Assembly (NCBI RefSeq): GCF_032854445.1
Contig: NW_027018226.1
Location: 1-53,984, forward strand
Origin: Liolophura sinensis
Lineage: Eukaryota > Mollusca > Polyplacophora > Chitonida > Chitonidae
Reading direction: 5' to 3'
DNA length: 53,984 nt
A program made the translations under genes and the position numbers. The notes below the pieces were generated by a model. The model searched no databases. It worked only from the letters and a program-made list of their open reading frames with translations, and was not told the origin of the DNA. Position 1 is the first letter of the stretch. The number at the start of each line of letters is the position of its first letter. This document shows, piece by piece, positions 34,487 to 48,080 of this stretch.

Positions 34487-37400
34487 CACCATTCGATTTC
34501 TCATGACAAAATACGTCGGATTAGCCTCTTACCAGTAGCACTGGAACAGTTTTTCCACTTTTGCATTTTTGCCTGGTCTTTTTGTTAATGGAAATCGGCT
34601 ACACTGTACTATGTACAATCGCGACTGGTCATTATTTTCAACTTTTGACTATAAGTTATGTGCCCTTCGGTAGCCCAGAAGACGTCAAATCTTTGGGCTA
34701 AGCCCATTAAACTCACCCAGCAATTGTCTTACTTCTAAGTCCAAGACATTCTCAATGTCTTTATCTACGTGTAGAAAAACCACACCATTTGTACATAAAA
34801 AACACAAGGTACTAGATACAGTCTGCTGTAAAAAGTACAACTGATCACTGACCCACATCTATAAGGTTCTAAAAGATGCGGAACTGGCCCAGGCATCGGC
34901 AGCTGTTTAAAAAATTGCAAATTTCCCTGGTTTCCATGGAGTAAGAGCCGTTGCTGGGCACGTGACTATGACATCAATGATCATTCAATTGTCGCTACAG
35001 CCAAAAGTATTGGTCGGAGAGCAACGCGGTTTCCACCATTCGATTTCTCGTCACAAAATACGTCGGATTAGCCTCCTACCAGCAGCACTGGAACAGTTTT
35101 TCCACTTTTGCATTTTTGCCTGGTCTTTTTGTTAATTGAAATCGGCTACACTGTACTATGCACAATCGCGACTGGTCGTTACTATATTCAACTTTTAACT
35201 ATACGTTATGTGCCCTTCGGTAGCCCAGAAGACGTCAAATCTTTGGGCTAAGCCCATTTAACTCATCCAGCAATTGTCTTACTTTTAAGTCCAAGACAAT
35301 CTCAATGTCTTTATCTACGTGTAGAAAAACCACACCATTTGTACATAAAAAACACAAGGTACTAGATACAGTCTGCTGTAAAAAGTACAACTGATCACTG
35401 ACCCACATCAATAAGGTTCTAAAAGATGCGGAATTGGCCCAGGCATCGGCAGCTGTTTAAAACATTGCAAATTTCCCTGGTTTCCAAGGAATAAGAGCCG
35501 TTGCTGGGCACGTGACTATGACATCAATGATCATTCAATTGTGGCTACAGCCAAAAGTATTGGTCGGAGAGCAACGCGGTTTGCACCATTCGATTTCTCG
35601 TGACAAAATACGTCGGATTAGTCTCTTACCAGCAGCACTGGAACAGTTTTTCCACTTTTGCATTTTTGCCTGGTCTTTTTGTTAATTGAAATCGGCTACA
35701 CTGTACTATGCACAATCGCGACTGGTCGTTACTATATTCAACTTTTAACTATACGTTATGTGCCCTTCGGTAGCCCAGAAGACGTCAAATCTTTGGGCTA
35801 AGCCAATTTAACTCATCCAGCAATTGTCTTACTTTTAAGTCCAAGACAATCTCAATGTCTTTATCTACGTGTAGAAAAACCACACCATTTGTACATAAAA
35901 AACACAAGGTACTAGATACAGTCTGCTGTAAAAAGTACAACTGATCACTGAACCACATCAATAAGGTTCTAAAAGATGCGGAATTGGCCCAGGCATCGGC
36001 AGCTGTTTAAAAAATTGCAAATTTCCCTGGTTTCCATGGAGTAAGAGCCGTTGCTAGGCACGTGACTATGACATCAATGATTATTCAATTGTGGCTACAG
36101 CCAAAAGTGTTGGTCGGAGAGCAACGCGGTTTGCACCATTCGATTTCTCGTGACAAAATACGTCGGATTAGCCTCTTACTAGCAGCACTGGAACAGTTTT
36201 TCCACTTTTGCATTTTTGCCTGTTCTTTTTGTTAATTTGAAATCGGATACAATCTACTATGTACAATCGCGACTGGTCATTACTATATTCAACTTTTGAC
36301 TATAAGTTATGTGCCCTTCTGTAGCCCAGAAGACGTCAAATCTTTGGGATAAGCCCATTTAACTCACCCAGCAATTGTCTTACTTTTAAGTCCAAGACAA
36401 TCTCAATGTCTTTATCTACGTGTAGGAAAACCACACCATTCGTACATAAAAAACACAATGTACTAGATACAGTCTGCTGTAAAAAGTACAACTGATCACT
36501 GAACCACATCTATAAGGTTCTAATAGATGCGGAATTGGGCCAGGCATCGGCAGCTGTTAAAAAATTGCATATTTCCCTGGTTTCCATGGAGTAAGAGCCG
36601 TTGCTGGGCACGTGACTATGACATCAATGATCATTCAATTGTCGCTACAGCCAAAAGTTTTAGTCGGAGAGCAACGCGGTTTGCACCATTCGATTTCTCG
36701 TGACAAAATACGTCGGATTAGCCTCTTACCAGCAGCACTGGAACAGTTTTTCCACTTTTGCATTTTTGCCTGGTCTTTTTGTTAATTGAAATCGGATACA
36801 CTGTACTATGCACAATCGCGACTGGTCGTTACTATATTCAACTTTTAACTATATGTTATGTGCCCTTCGGTAGCCCAGAAGACGTCAAATCTTTGGGCTA
36901 AGCCCATTTAACTCATCCAGCAATTGTCTTACTTTTAAGTCCAAGACAATCTCAATGTCTTTATCTACGTGTAGAAAAACCACACCATTCGTACATAAAA
37001 AACACAAGGTACTAGATACAGTCTGCTGTAAAAGGTACAACTGATCACTGACCCACATCAATAAGGTTCTAAAAGATGCGGAATTGGCCCAGGCATCGGC
37101 ATCTGTTTAGAAAATTGCAAATTTCCCTGGTTTCCATGGAGTAAGAGCCGTTGCTGGGCACGTGACTATGACATCAATGATCATTCAATTGTCGCTACAG
37201 CCAAAAGTATTGGTCGGAGAGCAACGCGGTTTGCACCATTCGATTTCTCGTGACAAAATACGTCGGATTAGCCTCTTACCAGTAGCACTGGAACAGTTTT
37301 TCCACTTTTGCATTTTTGCCTGGTCTTTTTGTTAATTGAAATCGGATACACTGTACTATGCACAATCGCGACTGGTCGTTACTATATTCAACTTTTAACT

Positions 37401-39276
37401 ATACGTTATGTGCCCTTCGGTAGCCCAGAAGACGTCAAATCTTTGGGCTAAACCCATTTAACTCATCCAGCAATTGTCTTACTTTTAAGTCCAAGACAAT
37501 CTCAATGTCTTTATCTACGTGTAGAAAAACCACACCATTCGTACATAAAAAACACAATGTACTAGATACAGTCTGCTGTAAAAAGTACAACTGATCACTG
37601 AACCACATCTATAAGGTTCTAATAGATGCGGAATTGGGCCAGGCATCGGCAGCTGTTTAAAAAATTGCAAATTTCCCTGGTTTCCATGGAGTAAGAGCCG
37701 TTGCTGGGCACGTTACTATGACATCAATGATCATTCAATTGTCGCTACAGCCAAAAGTATTGGTCGGAGAGCAACGCGGTTTGCACCATTCGATTTCTCG
37801 TCACAAAATACGTCGGATTAGCCTCTTACCAGCAGCACTGGGACAGTTTTTCCACTTTTGCATTTTTGCCTGGTCTTTTTGTTAATTGAAATCGGCTACA
37901 CTGTACAAAGCACAATCGCGACTGGTCATTACTATATTCAACTTTTGACTGTAAGTTATGAGCCCTTCTGTAGCCCAGAAGACGTCAAATCTTTGGGCTA
38001 AGCCCATTTAACTCACCCAGCAATTGTCTTACTTCTAAGTCCAAGACAATCTCAATGTCTTTATCTACGTGTAGAAAAACCACACCATTTGTACATAAAA
38101 AACACAAGGTACTAGATACAGTCTGCTGTAAAAAGTACAACTGATCACTGAACCACATCAATAACTTTCTAAAAGATGCGGAATTGGCCCAGGCATCAGC
38201 AGCTGTTTAAAAAATTGCAAATTTCCCTGGTTTCCATGGAGTAAGAGCCGTTGCTGGGCACGTGACTATGACATCAATGATCATTCAATTGTCGCTACAG
38301 CCAAAAGTATTGGTCGGAGAGCAACGCGGTTTGCACCATTCGATTTCTCGTGACAAAATACGTCGGATTAGCCTCTTACCAGCAGCACTGGAACAGTTTT
38401 TCCACTTTTGCATTTTTGTTTGGTCTTTTTGTTAATTGAAATCGGATACACTGTACTATGCACAATCGCGACTGGTCGTTACTATATTCAACTTTTAACT
38501 ATACGTTATGTGCCCTTCGGTAGCCCAGAAGACGTCAAATCTTTGGGCTAAGCCCATTTAACTCATCCAGCAATTGTCTTACTTTTAAGTCCAAGACAAT
38601 GTCAATGTCTTTATCTACGTGTAGAAAAACCACACCATTCGTACATAAAAAACACAATGTACTAGATACAGTCTCCTGTAAAAAGTACAACTGATCACTG
38701 AACCACATCTATAAGGTTCTAATAGATGCGGAATTGGGCCAGGCATCGGCAGCTGTTTAAAAAATTGCAAATTTCCCTGGTTTCCATGGAGTAAGAGCCG
38801 TTGCTGGGCACGTGACTATGACATCAATGATCATTCAATTGTGGCTACAGCCAAAAGTATTGGTCGGAGAGCAACGCGGTTTGCACCATTCGATTTCTCG
38901 TCACAAAATACGTCGGATTAGCCTCTTACCAACAGCACTGGAACAGTTTTTCCACTTTTGCATTTTTGCCTGGTCTTTTTGTTAATTTGAAATCGGATAC
39001 AATCTACTATGTACAATCGCGACTGGTCATTACTATATTCAACTTTTGACTGTAAGTTATGTGCCCTTCTGTAGCCCAGAAGACGTCAAATCTTTGGGCT
39101 AAGCCCATTTAACTCACCCAGCAATTGTCTTACTTCTAAGTCCAAGACAATCTCAATGTCTTTATCTACGTGTAGAAAAACCACACCATTTGTACATAAA
39201 AAACAAAAGGTACTAGATACAGTCTGCTGTAAAAAGTACAACTGATCACTGAACCACATCAATAAGGTTCTAAAAG

Positions 39277-39826
39277 ATGCGGAATTGGCCGAGGCATCGG
39301 CAGCTGTTTAAAAAATTGCAAATTTCCCTGGTTTCCATGGAGTAAGAGCCGTTGCTGAGCACGTGACTATGACATCAATGATCATTGAATTGTCGCTACA
39401 GCCAAAAGTATTGGTCGGAGAGCAACGCGGTTTGCACCATTCGATTTCTCGTCACAAAATACGTCGGATTAGCCTCTTACTAGCAGCACTGGAACAGTTT
39501 TTCCACTTTTGCATTTTTGCCTGGTCTTTTTGTTAATTGAAATCGGATACACTGTACTATGCACATTCGAGACTGGTCGTTACTATATTCAACTTTTAAC
39601 TATACGTTATGTGCCCTTCAGTAGCCCAGAAGACGTCAAATCTTTGGGCTAAGCCCATTTAACTCATCCAGCAATTGTCTTACTTTTAAGTCCAAGACAA
39701 TCTCAATGTCTTTATCTACGTGTAGAAAAACCACACCATTTGTACATAAAAAACACAAGGTACTAGATACAGTCTGCTGTAAAAAGTACAACTGATCACT
39801 GAACCACATCAATAAGGTTCTAAAAG
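39277..39826 (+). repeat. Adjacent near-duplicate monomers (with 39827-40376)
   Basis: Two neighbouring units share CATTCGAGAC and TTACTAGCAGC and differ at only a few bases (GGCCGAGG, GCTGAGC, CATTGAATTG and CTTCAGTAG in the first). They look like a single-monomer tandem duplication; similarity ends near 40310. Confidence 0.7.
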
Positions 39827-42800
39827 ATGCGGAATTGGCCCAGGCATCGGCAGCTGTTTAAAAAATTGCAAATTTCCCTGGTTTCCATGGAGTAAGAGCC
39901 GTTGCTGGGCACGTGACTATGACATCAATGATCATTCAATTGTCGCTACAGCCAAAAGTATTGGTCGGAGAGCAACGCGGTTTGCACCATTCGATTTCTC
40001 GTCACAAAATACGTCGGATTAGCCTCTTACTAGCAGCACTGGAACAGTTTTTCCACTTTTGCATTTTTGCCTGGTCTTTTTGTTAATTGAAATCGGATAC
40101 ACTGTACTATGCACATTCGAGACTGGTCGTTACTATATTCAACTTTTAACTATACGTTATGTGCCCTTCGGTAGCCCAGAAGACGTCAAATCTTTGGGCT
40201 AAGCCCATTTAACTCATCCAGCAATTGTCTTACTTTTAAGTCCAAGACAATCTCAATGTCTTTATCTACGTGTAGAAAAACCACACCATTTGTACATAAA
40301 AAACACAATGTACTAGATACAGTCTGCTGTAAAAAGTACAACTGATCACTGAACCACATTTATAAGGTTCTAATAGATGCGGAATTGGGCCAAGCATCGG
40401 CAGCTGTTAAAAAATTGCAAATTTCCCTGGTTTCCATGGAGTAAGAGCCGTTGCTGGGCACGTGACTATGACATCAATGATCATTCAATTGTCGCTACAG
40501 CCAAAAGTATTGGTCGGAGAGCAACGCGGTTTGCACCATTCGATTTCTCGTCACAAAATACGTCGGATTAGCCTCTTACCAGCAGCACTGGAACAGTTTT
40601 TCCACTTTTGCATTTTTGCCTGGTCTTTTTGTTAATTTGAAATCGGATACAATCTACTATGTACAATCGCGACTGGTCATTACTATATTCAACTTTTGAC
40701 TGTAAGTTATGTGCCCTTCTGTAGCCCAGAAGACGTCAAATCTTTGGGCTAAGCCCATTTAACTCATCCAGCAATTGTCTTACTTTTAAGTCCAAGACAA
40801 TCTCAATGTCTTTATCTACGTGTAGAAAAACCACACCATTTGTACATAAAAAACACAATGTACTAGATACAGTCTGCTGTAAAAAGTACAACTGATCACT
40901 GACGCACATCAATAAGGTTCTAAAAGATGCGGAAATGGCCCAGGCATCGGCAGCTGTTTAAAAAATTGCAAATTTCCCTGGTTTCCATGGAGTAAGAGCC
41001 GTTGCTGGGCACGTGACTATGACATCAATGATCATTCAATTGTCGCTACAGCCAAAAGTATTGGTCGGAGAGCAACGCGGTTTGCACCATTCGATTTCTC
41101 GTGACAAAATACGTCGGATTAGCCTCTTACCAGCAGCACTGGAACAGTTTTTCCACTTTTGCATTTTTGCCTGGTCTTTTTGTTAATTGAAATCGGATAC
41201 ACTGTACTATGCACAATCGCGACTGGTCGTTACTATATTCAACTTTTAACTATACGTTATGTGCCCTTCGGTAGCCCAGAAGACGTCAAATCTTTGGGCT
41301 AAGCCCATTTAACTCATCCAGCAATTGTCTTACTTTTAAGTCCAAGACAATCTCAATGTCTTTATCTACGTGTAGAAAAACCACACCATTCGTACATAAA
41401 AAACACAATGTACTAGATACAGTCTGCTGTAAAAAGTACAACTGATCACTGACGCACATCAATAAGGTTCTAAAAGATGCGGAAATGGCCCAGGCATCGG
41501 CAGCTGTTTAAAAAATTGCAAATTTCCCTGGTTTCCATGGAGTAAGAGCCGTTGCTGGGCACGTGACTATGACATCAATGATCATTCAATTGTCGCTACA
41601 GCCAAAAGTATTGGTCGGAGAGCAACGCGGTTTGCACCATTCGATTTCTTGTCACAAAATACGTCGGATTAGCCTCTTTCCAGCAGCACTGGAACAGTTT
41701 TTCCACTTTTGCATTTTTGCCTGGTCTATTTGTTAATTTGAAATCGGATACAATCTACTATGTACAATCGCGACTGGTCATTACTATATTCAACTTTTGA
41801 CTGTAAGTTATGTGCCCTTCTGTAGCCCAGAAGACGTCAAATCTTTGGGCTAAGCCCATTTAACTCACCCAGCAATTGTCTTACTTCTAAGTCCAAGACA
41901 ATGTCAATGTCTTTATCTACGTGTAGAAAAACCACACCATTCGTACATAAAAAACACAATGTACTAGATACAGTCTGCTGTAAAAAGTACAACTGATCAC
42001 TGAACCACATCTATAAGGTTCTAATAGATGCGGAATTGGGCCAGGCATCGGCAGCTGTTTAAAAAATTGCAAATTTCCCTGGTTTCCATGGAGTAAGAGC
42101 CGTTGCTGGGCACGTGACTATGACATCAATGATCATTCAATTGTCGCTACAGCCAAAAGTATTGGTCGGAGAGCAACGCGGTTTGCACCATTCGATTTCT
42201 CGTCACAAAATACGTCGGATTAGCCTCTTACCAGCAGCACTGGAACAGTTTTTCCACTTTTGCATTTTTGCCTGGTCTTTTTGTTAATTGAAATCGGATA
42301 CACTGTACTATGCACATTCGAGACTGGTCGTTACTATATTCAACTTTTAACTATACGTTATGTGCCCTTCGGTAGCCCAGAAGACGTCAAATCTTTGGGC
42401 TAAGCCCATTTAACTCATCCAGCAATTGTCTTACTTTAAGTCCAAGACAATCTCAATGTCTTTATCTACGTGTAGAAAAACCACACCATTCGTACATAAA
42501 AAACACAATGTACTAGATACAGTCTGCTGTAAAAAGTACAACTGATCACTGACGCACATCAATAAGGTTCTAAAAGATGCGGAAATGGCCCAGGCATCGG
42601 CAGCTGTTTAAAAAATTGCAAATTTCCCTGGTTTCCATGGAGTAAGAGCCGTTGCTGGGCACGTGACTATGACATCAATGATCATTCAATTGTCGCTACA
42701 GCCAAAAGTATTGGTCGGAGAGCAACGCGGTTTGCACCATTCGATTTCTCGTCACAAAATACGTCGGATTAGCCTCTTACCAGCAGCACTGGAACAGTTT

Positions 42801-45327
42801 TTCCACTTTTGCATTTTTGCCTGGTCTTTTTGTTAATTTGAAATCGGATACAATCTACTATGTACAATCGCGACTGGTCGTTACTATATTCAACTTTTAA
42901 CTATACGTTATGTGCCCTTCGGTAGCCCAGAAGACGTCAAATCTTTGGGCTAAGCCCATTTAACTCATCCAGCAATTGTCTTAATTCTAAGTTCAAGACA
43001 ATCTCAATGTCTTTATCTACGTGTAGAAAAACCACACCATTCGTACATAAAAAACACAATGTACTAGATACAGTCTGCTGTAAAAAGTACAACTGATCAC
43101 TGAACCACATCTATAAGGTTCTAAATAATACGGAATTGGGCCAGACATCGGCAGCTGTTTAAAAAATTGCAAATTTCCCTGGTTTCCATGGAGTAAGAGC
43201 CGTTGCTGGGCACGTGACTATGACATCAATGATCATTCAATTGTCGCTACAGCCAAAAGTATTGGTCGGAGAGCAACGCGGTTTGCACCATTCGATTTCT
43301 CGTGACAAAATACGTCGGATTAGCCTCTTACTAGCAGCACTGGAACAGTTTTTCCACTTTTGCATTTTTGCCTGGTCTTTTTGTTAATTGAAATCGGATA
43401 CACTGTACTATGCACATTCGAGACTGGTCGTTACTATATTCAACTTTTAACTATACGTTATGTGCCCTTCGGTAGCCCAGAAGACGTCAAATCTTTGGGC
43501 TAAGCCCATTTAACTCATCCAGCAATTGTCTTACTTTTAAGTCCAAGACAATCTCAATGTCTTTATCTACGTGTAGAAAAACCACACCATTTGTACATAA
43601 AAAACACAATGTACTAGATACAGTCTGCTGTAAAAAGTACAACTGATCACTGAACCACATTTATAAGGTTCTAATAGATGCGGAATTGGGCCAAGCATCG
43701 GCAGCTTCTAAAAAATTGCATATTTCCCTGGTTTCCATGGAGTAAGAGCCGTTGCTGGGCACGTGACTATGACATCAATGATCATTCAATTGTCGCTACA
43801 GCCAAAAGTATTGGTCGGAGAGCAACGCGGTTTGCACCATTCGATTTCTCGTGACAAAATACGTCGGATTAGTCTCTTACCAGCAGCACTGGAACAGTTT
43901 TTCCACTTTTGCATTTTTGCCTGCTCTTTTTGATAATTGAAATCGGATACACTGTACTATGCACAATCGCGACTGGTCGTTACTATATTCAACTTTTAAC
44001 TATACGTTATGTGCCCTTCTGTAGCCCAGAAGACGTCAAATCTTTGGGCTAAGCCCATTTAACTCATCCAGCAATTGTCTTACTTCTAAGTCCAAGACAA
44101 TCTCAATGTCTTTATCTACGTGTAGAAAAACCACACCTTTCGTACATAAAAAACACAATGTACTAGATACAGTCTGCTGTAAAAAGTGCAACTGATCACT
44201 GAACCACATCTATAAGGTTCTAATAGATGCGGAATTGGGCCAGGCATCGGCAGCTGTTTAAAAAATTGCAAATTTCCCTGGTTTCCATGGAGTAAGAGCC
44301 GTTGCTGGGCACGTGACTATGACATCAATGATCATTCAATTGTCGCTACAGCCAAAAGTATTGGTCGGAGAGCAACGCGGTTTGCACCATTCGATTTCTC
44401 GTGACAAAATACGTCGGATTAGCCTCTTACCAGCAGCACTGGAACAGTTTTTCCACTTTTGCATTTTTGCCTGGTCTATTTGTTAATTTGAAATCGGATA
44501 CAATCTACTATGTACAATCGCGACTGGTCATTACTATATTCAACTTTTGACTGTAAGTTATGTGCCCTTCGGTAGCCCAGAAGACGTCAAATCTTTGGGC
44601 TAAGCCCATTTAACTCACCCAGCAATTGTCTTACTTTTAAGTCCAAGACAATGTCAATGTCTTTATCTACGTGTAGAAAAACCACACCATTCGTACATAA
44701 AAAACACAATGTACTAGATACAGTCTGCTGTAAAAAGTACAACTGATCACTGAACCACATCTATAAGGTTCTAATAGATGCGGAATTGGGCCAGGCATCG
44801 GCAGCTGTTTAAAAAATTGCAAATTTCCCTGGTTTCCATGGAGTAAGAGCCGTTGCTGGGCACGTGACTATGACATCAATGATCATTCAATTGTCGCTAC
44901 AGCCAAAAGTATTGGTCGGAGAGCAACGCGGTTTGCACCATTCGATTTCTCGTGACAAAATACGTCGGATTAGCCTCTTACCAGCAGCACTGGAACAGTT
45001 TTTCCACTTTTGCATTTTTGCCTGGTCTTTTTGTTAATTGAAATCGGATACACTGTACTATGCACAATCGCGACTGGTCGTTACTATATTCAACTTTTAA
45101 CTATACGTTATGTGCCCTTCGGTAGCCCAGAAGACGTCAAATCTTTGGGCTAAGCCCATTTAACTCATCCAGCAATTGTCTTACTTTTAAGTCCAAGACA
45201 ATCTCAATGTCTTTATCTACGTGTAGAAAAACCACACCATTCGTACATAAAAAACACAATGTACTAGATACAGTCTGCTGTAAAAAGTACAACTGATCAC
45301 TGACGCACATCAATAAGGTTCTAAAAG

Positions 45328-46979
45328 ATGCGGAAATGGCCCAGGCATCGGCAGCTGTTTAAAAAATTGCAAATTTCCCTGGTTTCCATGGAGTAAGAGC
45401 CGTTGCTGGGCACGTGACTATGACATCAATGATCATTCAATTGTCGCTACAGCCAAAAGTATTGGTCGGAGAGCAACGCGGTTTGCACCATTCGATTTCT
45501 CGTCACAAAATACGTCGGATTAGCCTCTTTCCAGCAGCACTGGAACAGTTTTTCCACTTTTGCATTTTTGCCTGGTCTTTTTGTTAATTTGAAATCGGAT
45601 ACAATCTACTATGTACAATCGCGACTGGTCGTTACTATATTCAACTTTTAACTATACGTTATGTGCCCTTCGGTAGCCCAGAAGACGTCAAATCTTTGGG
45701 CTAAGCCCATTTAACTCATCCAGCAATTGTCTTACTTCTAAGTTCAAGACAATCTCAATGTCTTTATCTACGTGTAGAAAAACCACACCATTCGTACATA
45801 AAAAACACAATGTACTAGATACAGTCTGCTGTAAAAAGTACAACTGATCACTGAACCACATCTATAAGGTTCTAAATAATACGGAATTGGTCCAGACATC
45901 GGCAGCTGTTTAAAAAATTGCAAATTTCCCTGGTTTCCATGGAGTAAGAGCCGTTGCTGGGCACGTGACTATGACATCAATGATCATTCAATTGTCGCTA
46001 CAGCCAAAAGTATTGGTCGGAGAGCAACGCGGTTTGCACCATTCGATTTCTCGTGACAAAATACGTCGGATTAGCCTCTTACCAGCAGCACTGGAACAGT
46101 TTTTCCACTTTTGCATTTTTGCCTGGTCTTTTTGTTAATTGAAATCGGATACACTGTACTATGCACAATCGCGACTGGTCGTTACTATATTCAACTTTTA
46201 ACTATACGTTATGTGCCCTTCGGTAGCCCAGAAGACGTCAAATCTTTGGGCTAAGTCCATTTAACTCACCCAGCAATTGTCTTACTTTTAAGTCCAAGAC
46301 AATCTCAATGTCTTTATCTACGTGTAGAAAAACCACACCATTCGTACATAAAAAACACAATGTACTAAATACAGTCTGCTGTAAAAAGTACAACTGATCA
46401 CTGACGCACATCAATAAGGTTCTAAAAGATGCGGAAATGGACCAGGCATCGCCAGCTGTTTAAAAAATTGCAAATTTCCCTGGTTTCCATGGAGTAAGAG
46501 CCGTTGCTGGGCACGTGACTATGACATCAATGATAATTCAATTGTCGCTACAGCCAAAAGTATTGGTCGGAGAGCAACGCGGTTTGCACCATTCGATTTC
46601 TCGTCACAAAATACGTCGGATTAGCCTCTTTCCAGCAGCACTGGAACAGTTTTTCCACTTTTGCATTTTTGCCTGGTCTTTTTGTTAATTTGAAATCGGA
46701 TACAATCTACTATGTACAATCGCGACTGGTCATTACTATATTCAACTTTTGACTGTAAGTTATGTGCCCTTCTGTAGCCCAGAAGACGTCAAATCTTTGG
46801 GCTAAGCCCATTTAACTCACCCAGCAATTGTCTTACTTTTAAGTCCAAGACAATCTCAATGTCTTTATCTACGTGTAGAAAAACCACACTATTTGTACAT
46901 AAAAAACACAAGGTACTAGATACAGTCTGCTGTAAAAAGTACAACTGATCACTGAACCACATCAATAAGGTTCTAAAAG
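45328..46979 (+). repeat. Three-monomer block recurring at 52499-53984
   Basis: The marker order is GACGCAC with GGAAATGGCCC, CTCTTTCCAGC, AAGTTCAAG, CTAAATAATACGG with GGTCCAGACATC, GGCTAAGTCCAT, GTACTAAATACAG, GGAAATGGACC, then TGATAATTC. The same series is found 7.17 kb (13 monomers) downstream up to the window end. A shorter, older relative lies at 42577-43677. Confidence 0.85.
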
Positions 46980-48080
46980 ATGCGGAATTGGCCCAGGCAT
47001 CGGCAGCTGTTTAAAAAATTGCAAATTTCCCTGGTTTCCATGGAGTAAGAGCCGTTGCTAGGCACGTGACTATGACATCAATGATCATTCAATTGTCGCT
47101 ACAGCCAAAAGTATTGATCGGAGAGCAACGCGGCTTGCACCATTCGATTTCTCGTCACAAAATACGTCGGATTAGCCTCTTACTAGCAGCACTGGAACAG
47201 TTTTTCCACTTTTGCATTTTTGCCTGGTCTTTTTGTTAATTGAAATCGGATACACTGTACTATGCACATTCGAGACTGGTCGTTACTATATTCAACTTTT
47301 AACTATACGTTATGTGCCCTTCGGTAGCCCAGAAGACGTCAAATCTTTGGGCTAAGCCCATTTAACTCATCCAGCAATTGTCTTACTTTTCAGTCCAAGA
47401 CAATTTCAATGTCTTTATCTACGTGTAGAAAAACCACACCATTCGTACATAAAAAACACAATGTACTAGATACAGTCTGCTGTAAAAAGTACAACTGATC
47501 ACTGAACCACATCTATAAGGTTCTAATAGATGCGGAATTGGGCCAGGCATCGGCAGCTGTTTAAAAAATTGCAAATTTCCCTGGTTTCCATGGAGTAAGA
47601 GCCGTTGCTAGGCACGTGACTATGACATCAATGATCATTCAATTGTCGCTACAGCCAAAAGTATTGGTCGGACAGCAACGCGGTTTGCACCATTCGATTT
47701 CTCGTCACAAAATACGTCGGATTAGCCTCTTACCAGCAGCACTGGAACAGTTTTTCCACTTTTGCATTTTTGCCTGGTCTTTTTGTTAATTTGAAATCGG
47801 ATACAATCTGCTATGTACAATCGCGACTGGTCATTACTATATTCAACTTTTGACTGTAAGTTATGTGCCCTTCTGTAGCCCAGAAGACGTCAAATCTTTG
47901 GGCTAAGCCCATTTAACTCACCCAGCAATTGTCTTACTTTTAAGTCCAAGACAATGTCAATGTCTTTATCTACGTGTAGAAAAACCACACCATTCGTACA
48001 TAAAAAACACAATGTACTAAATACAGTCTGCTGTAAAAAGTACAACTGATCACTGAACCACATCTATAAGGTTCTAATAG
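46980..48080 (+). repeat. Two-monomer block recurring at 50842-51946
   Basis: Shared rare markers are GCTAGGCACG, ATTGATCGG, CATTCGAGAC, CAATTTCAATG, GGACAGCAACG and AATCTGCTATG, in that order, seven monomers (3862 bp) apart. Several substitutions separate the copies, so this duplication is older than the 3.5-kb one. The first unit type also recurs at 48631 and 49737. Confidence 0.75.
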
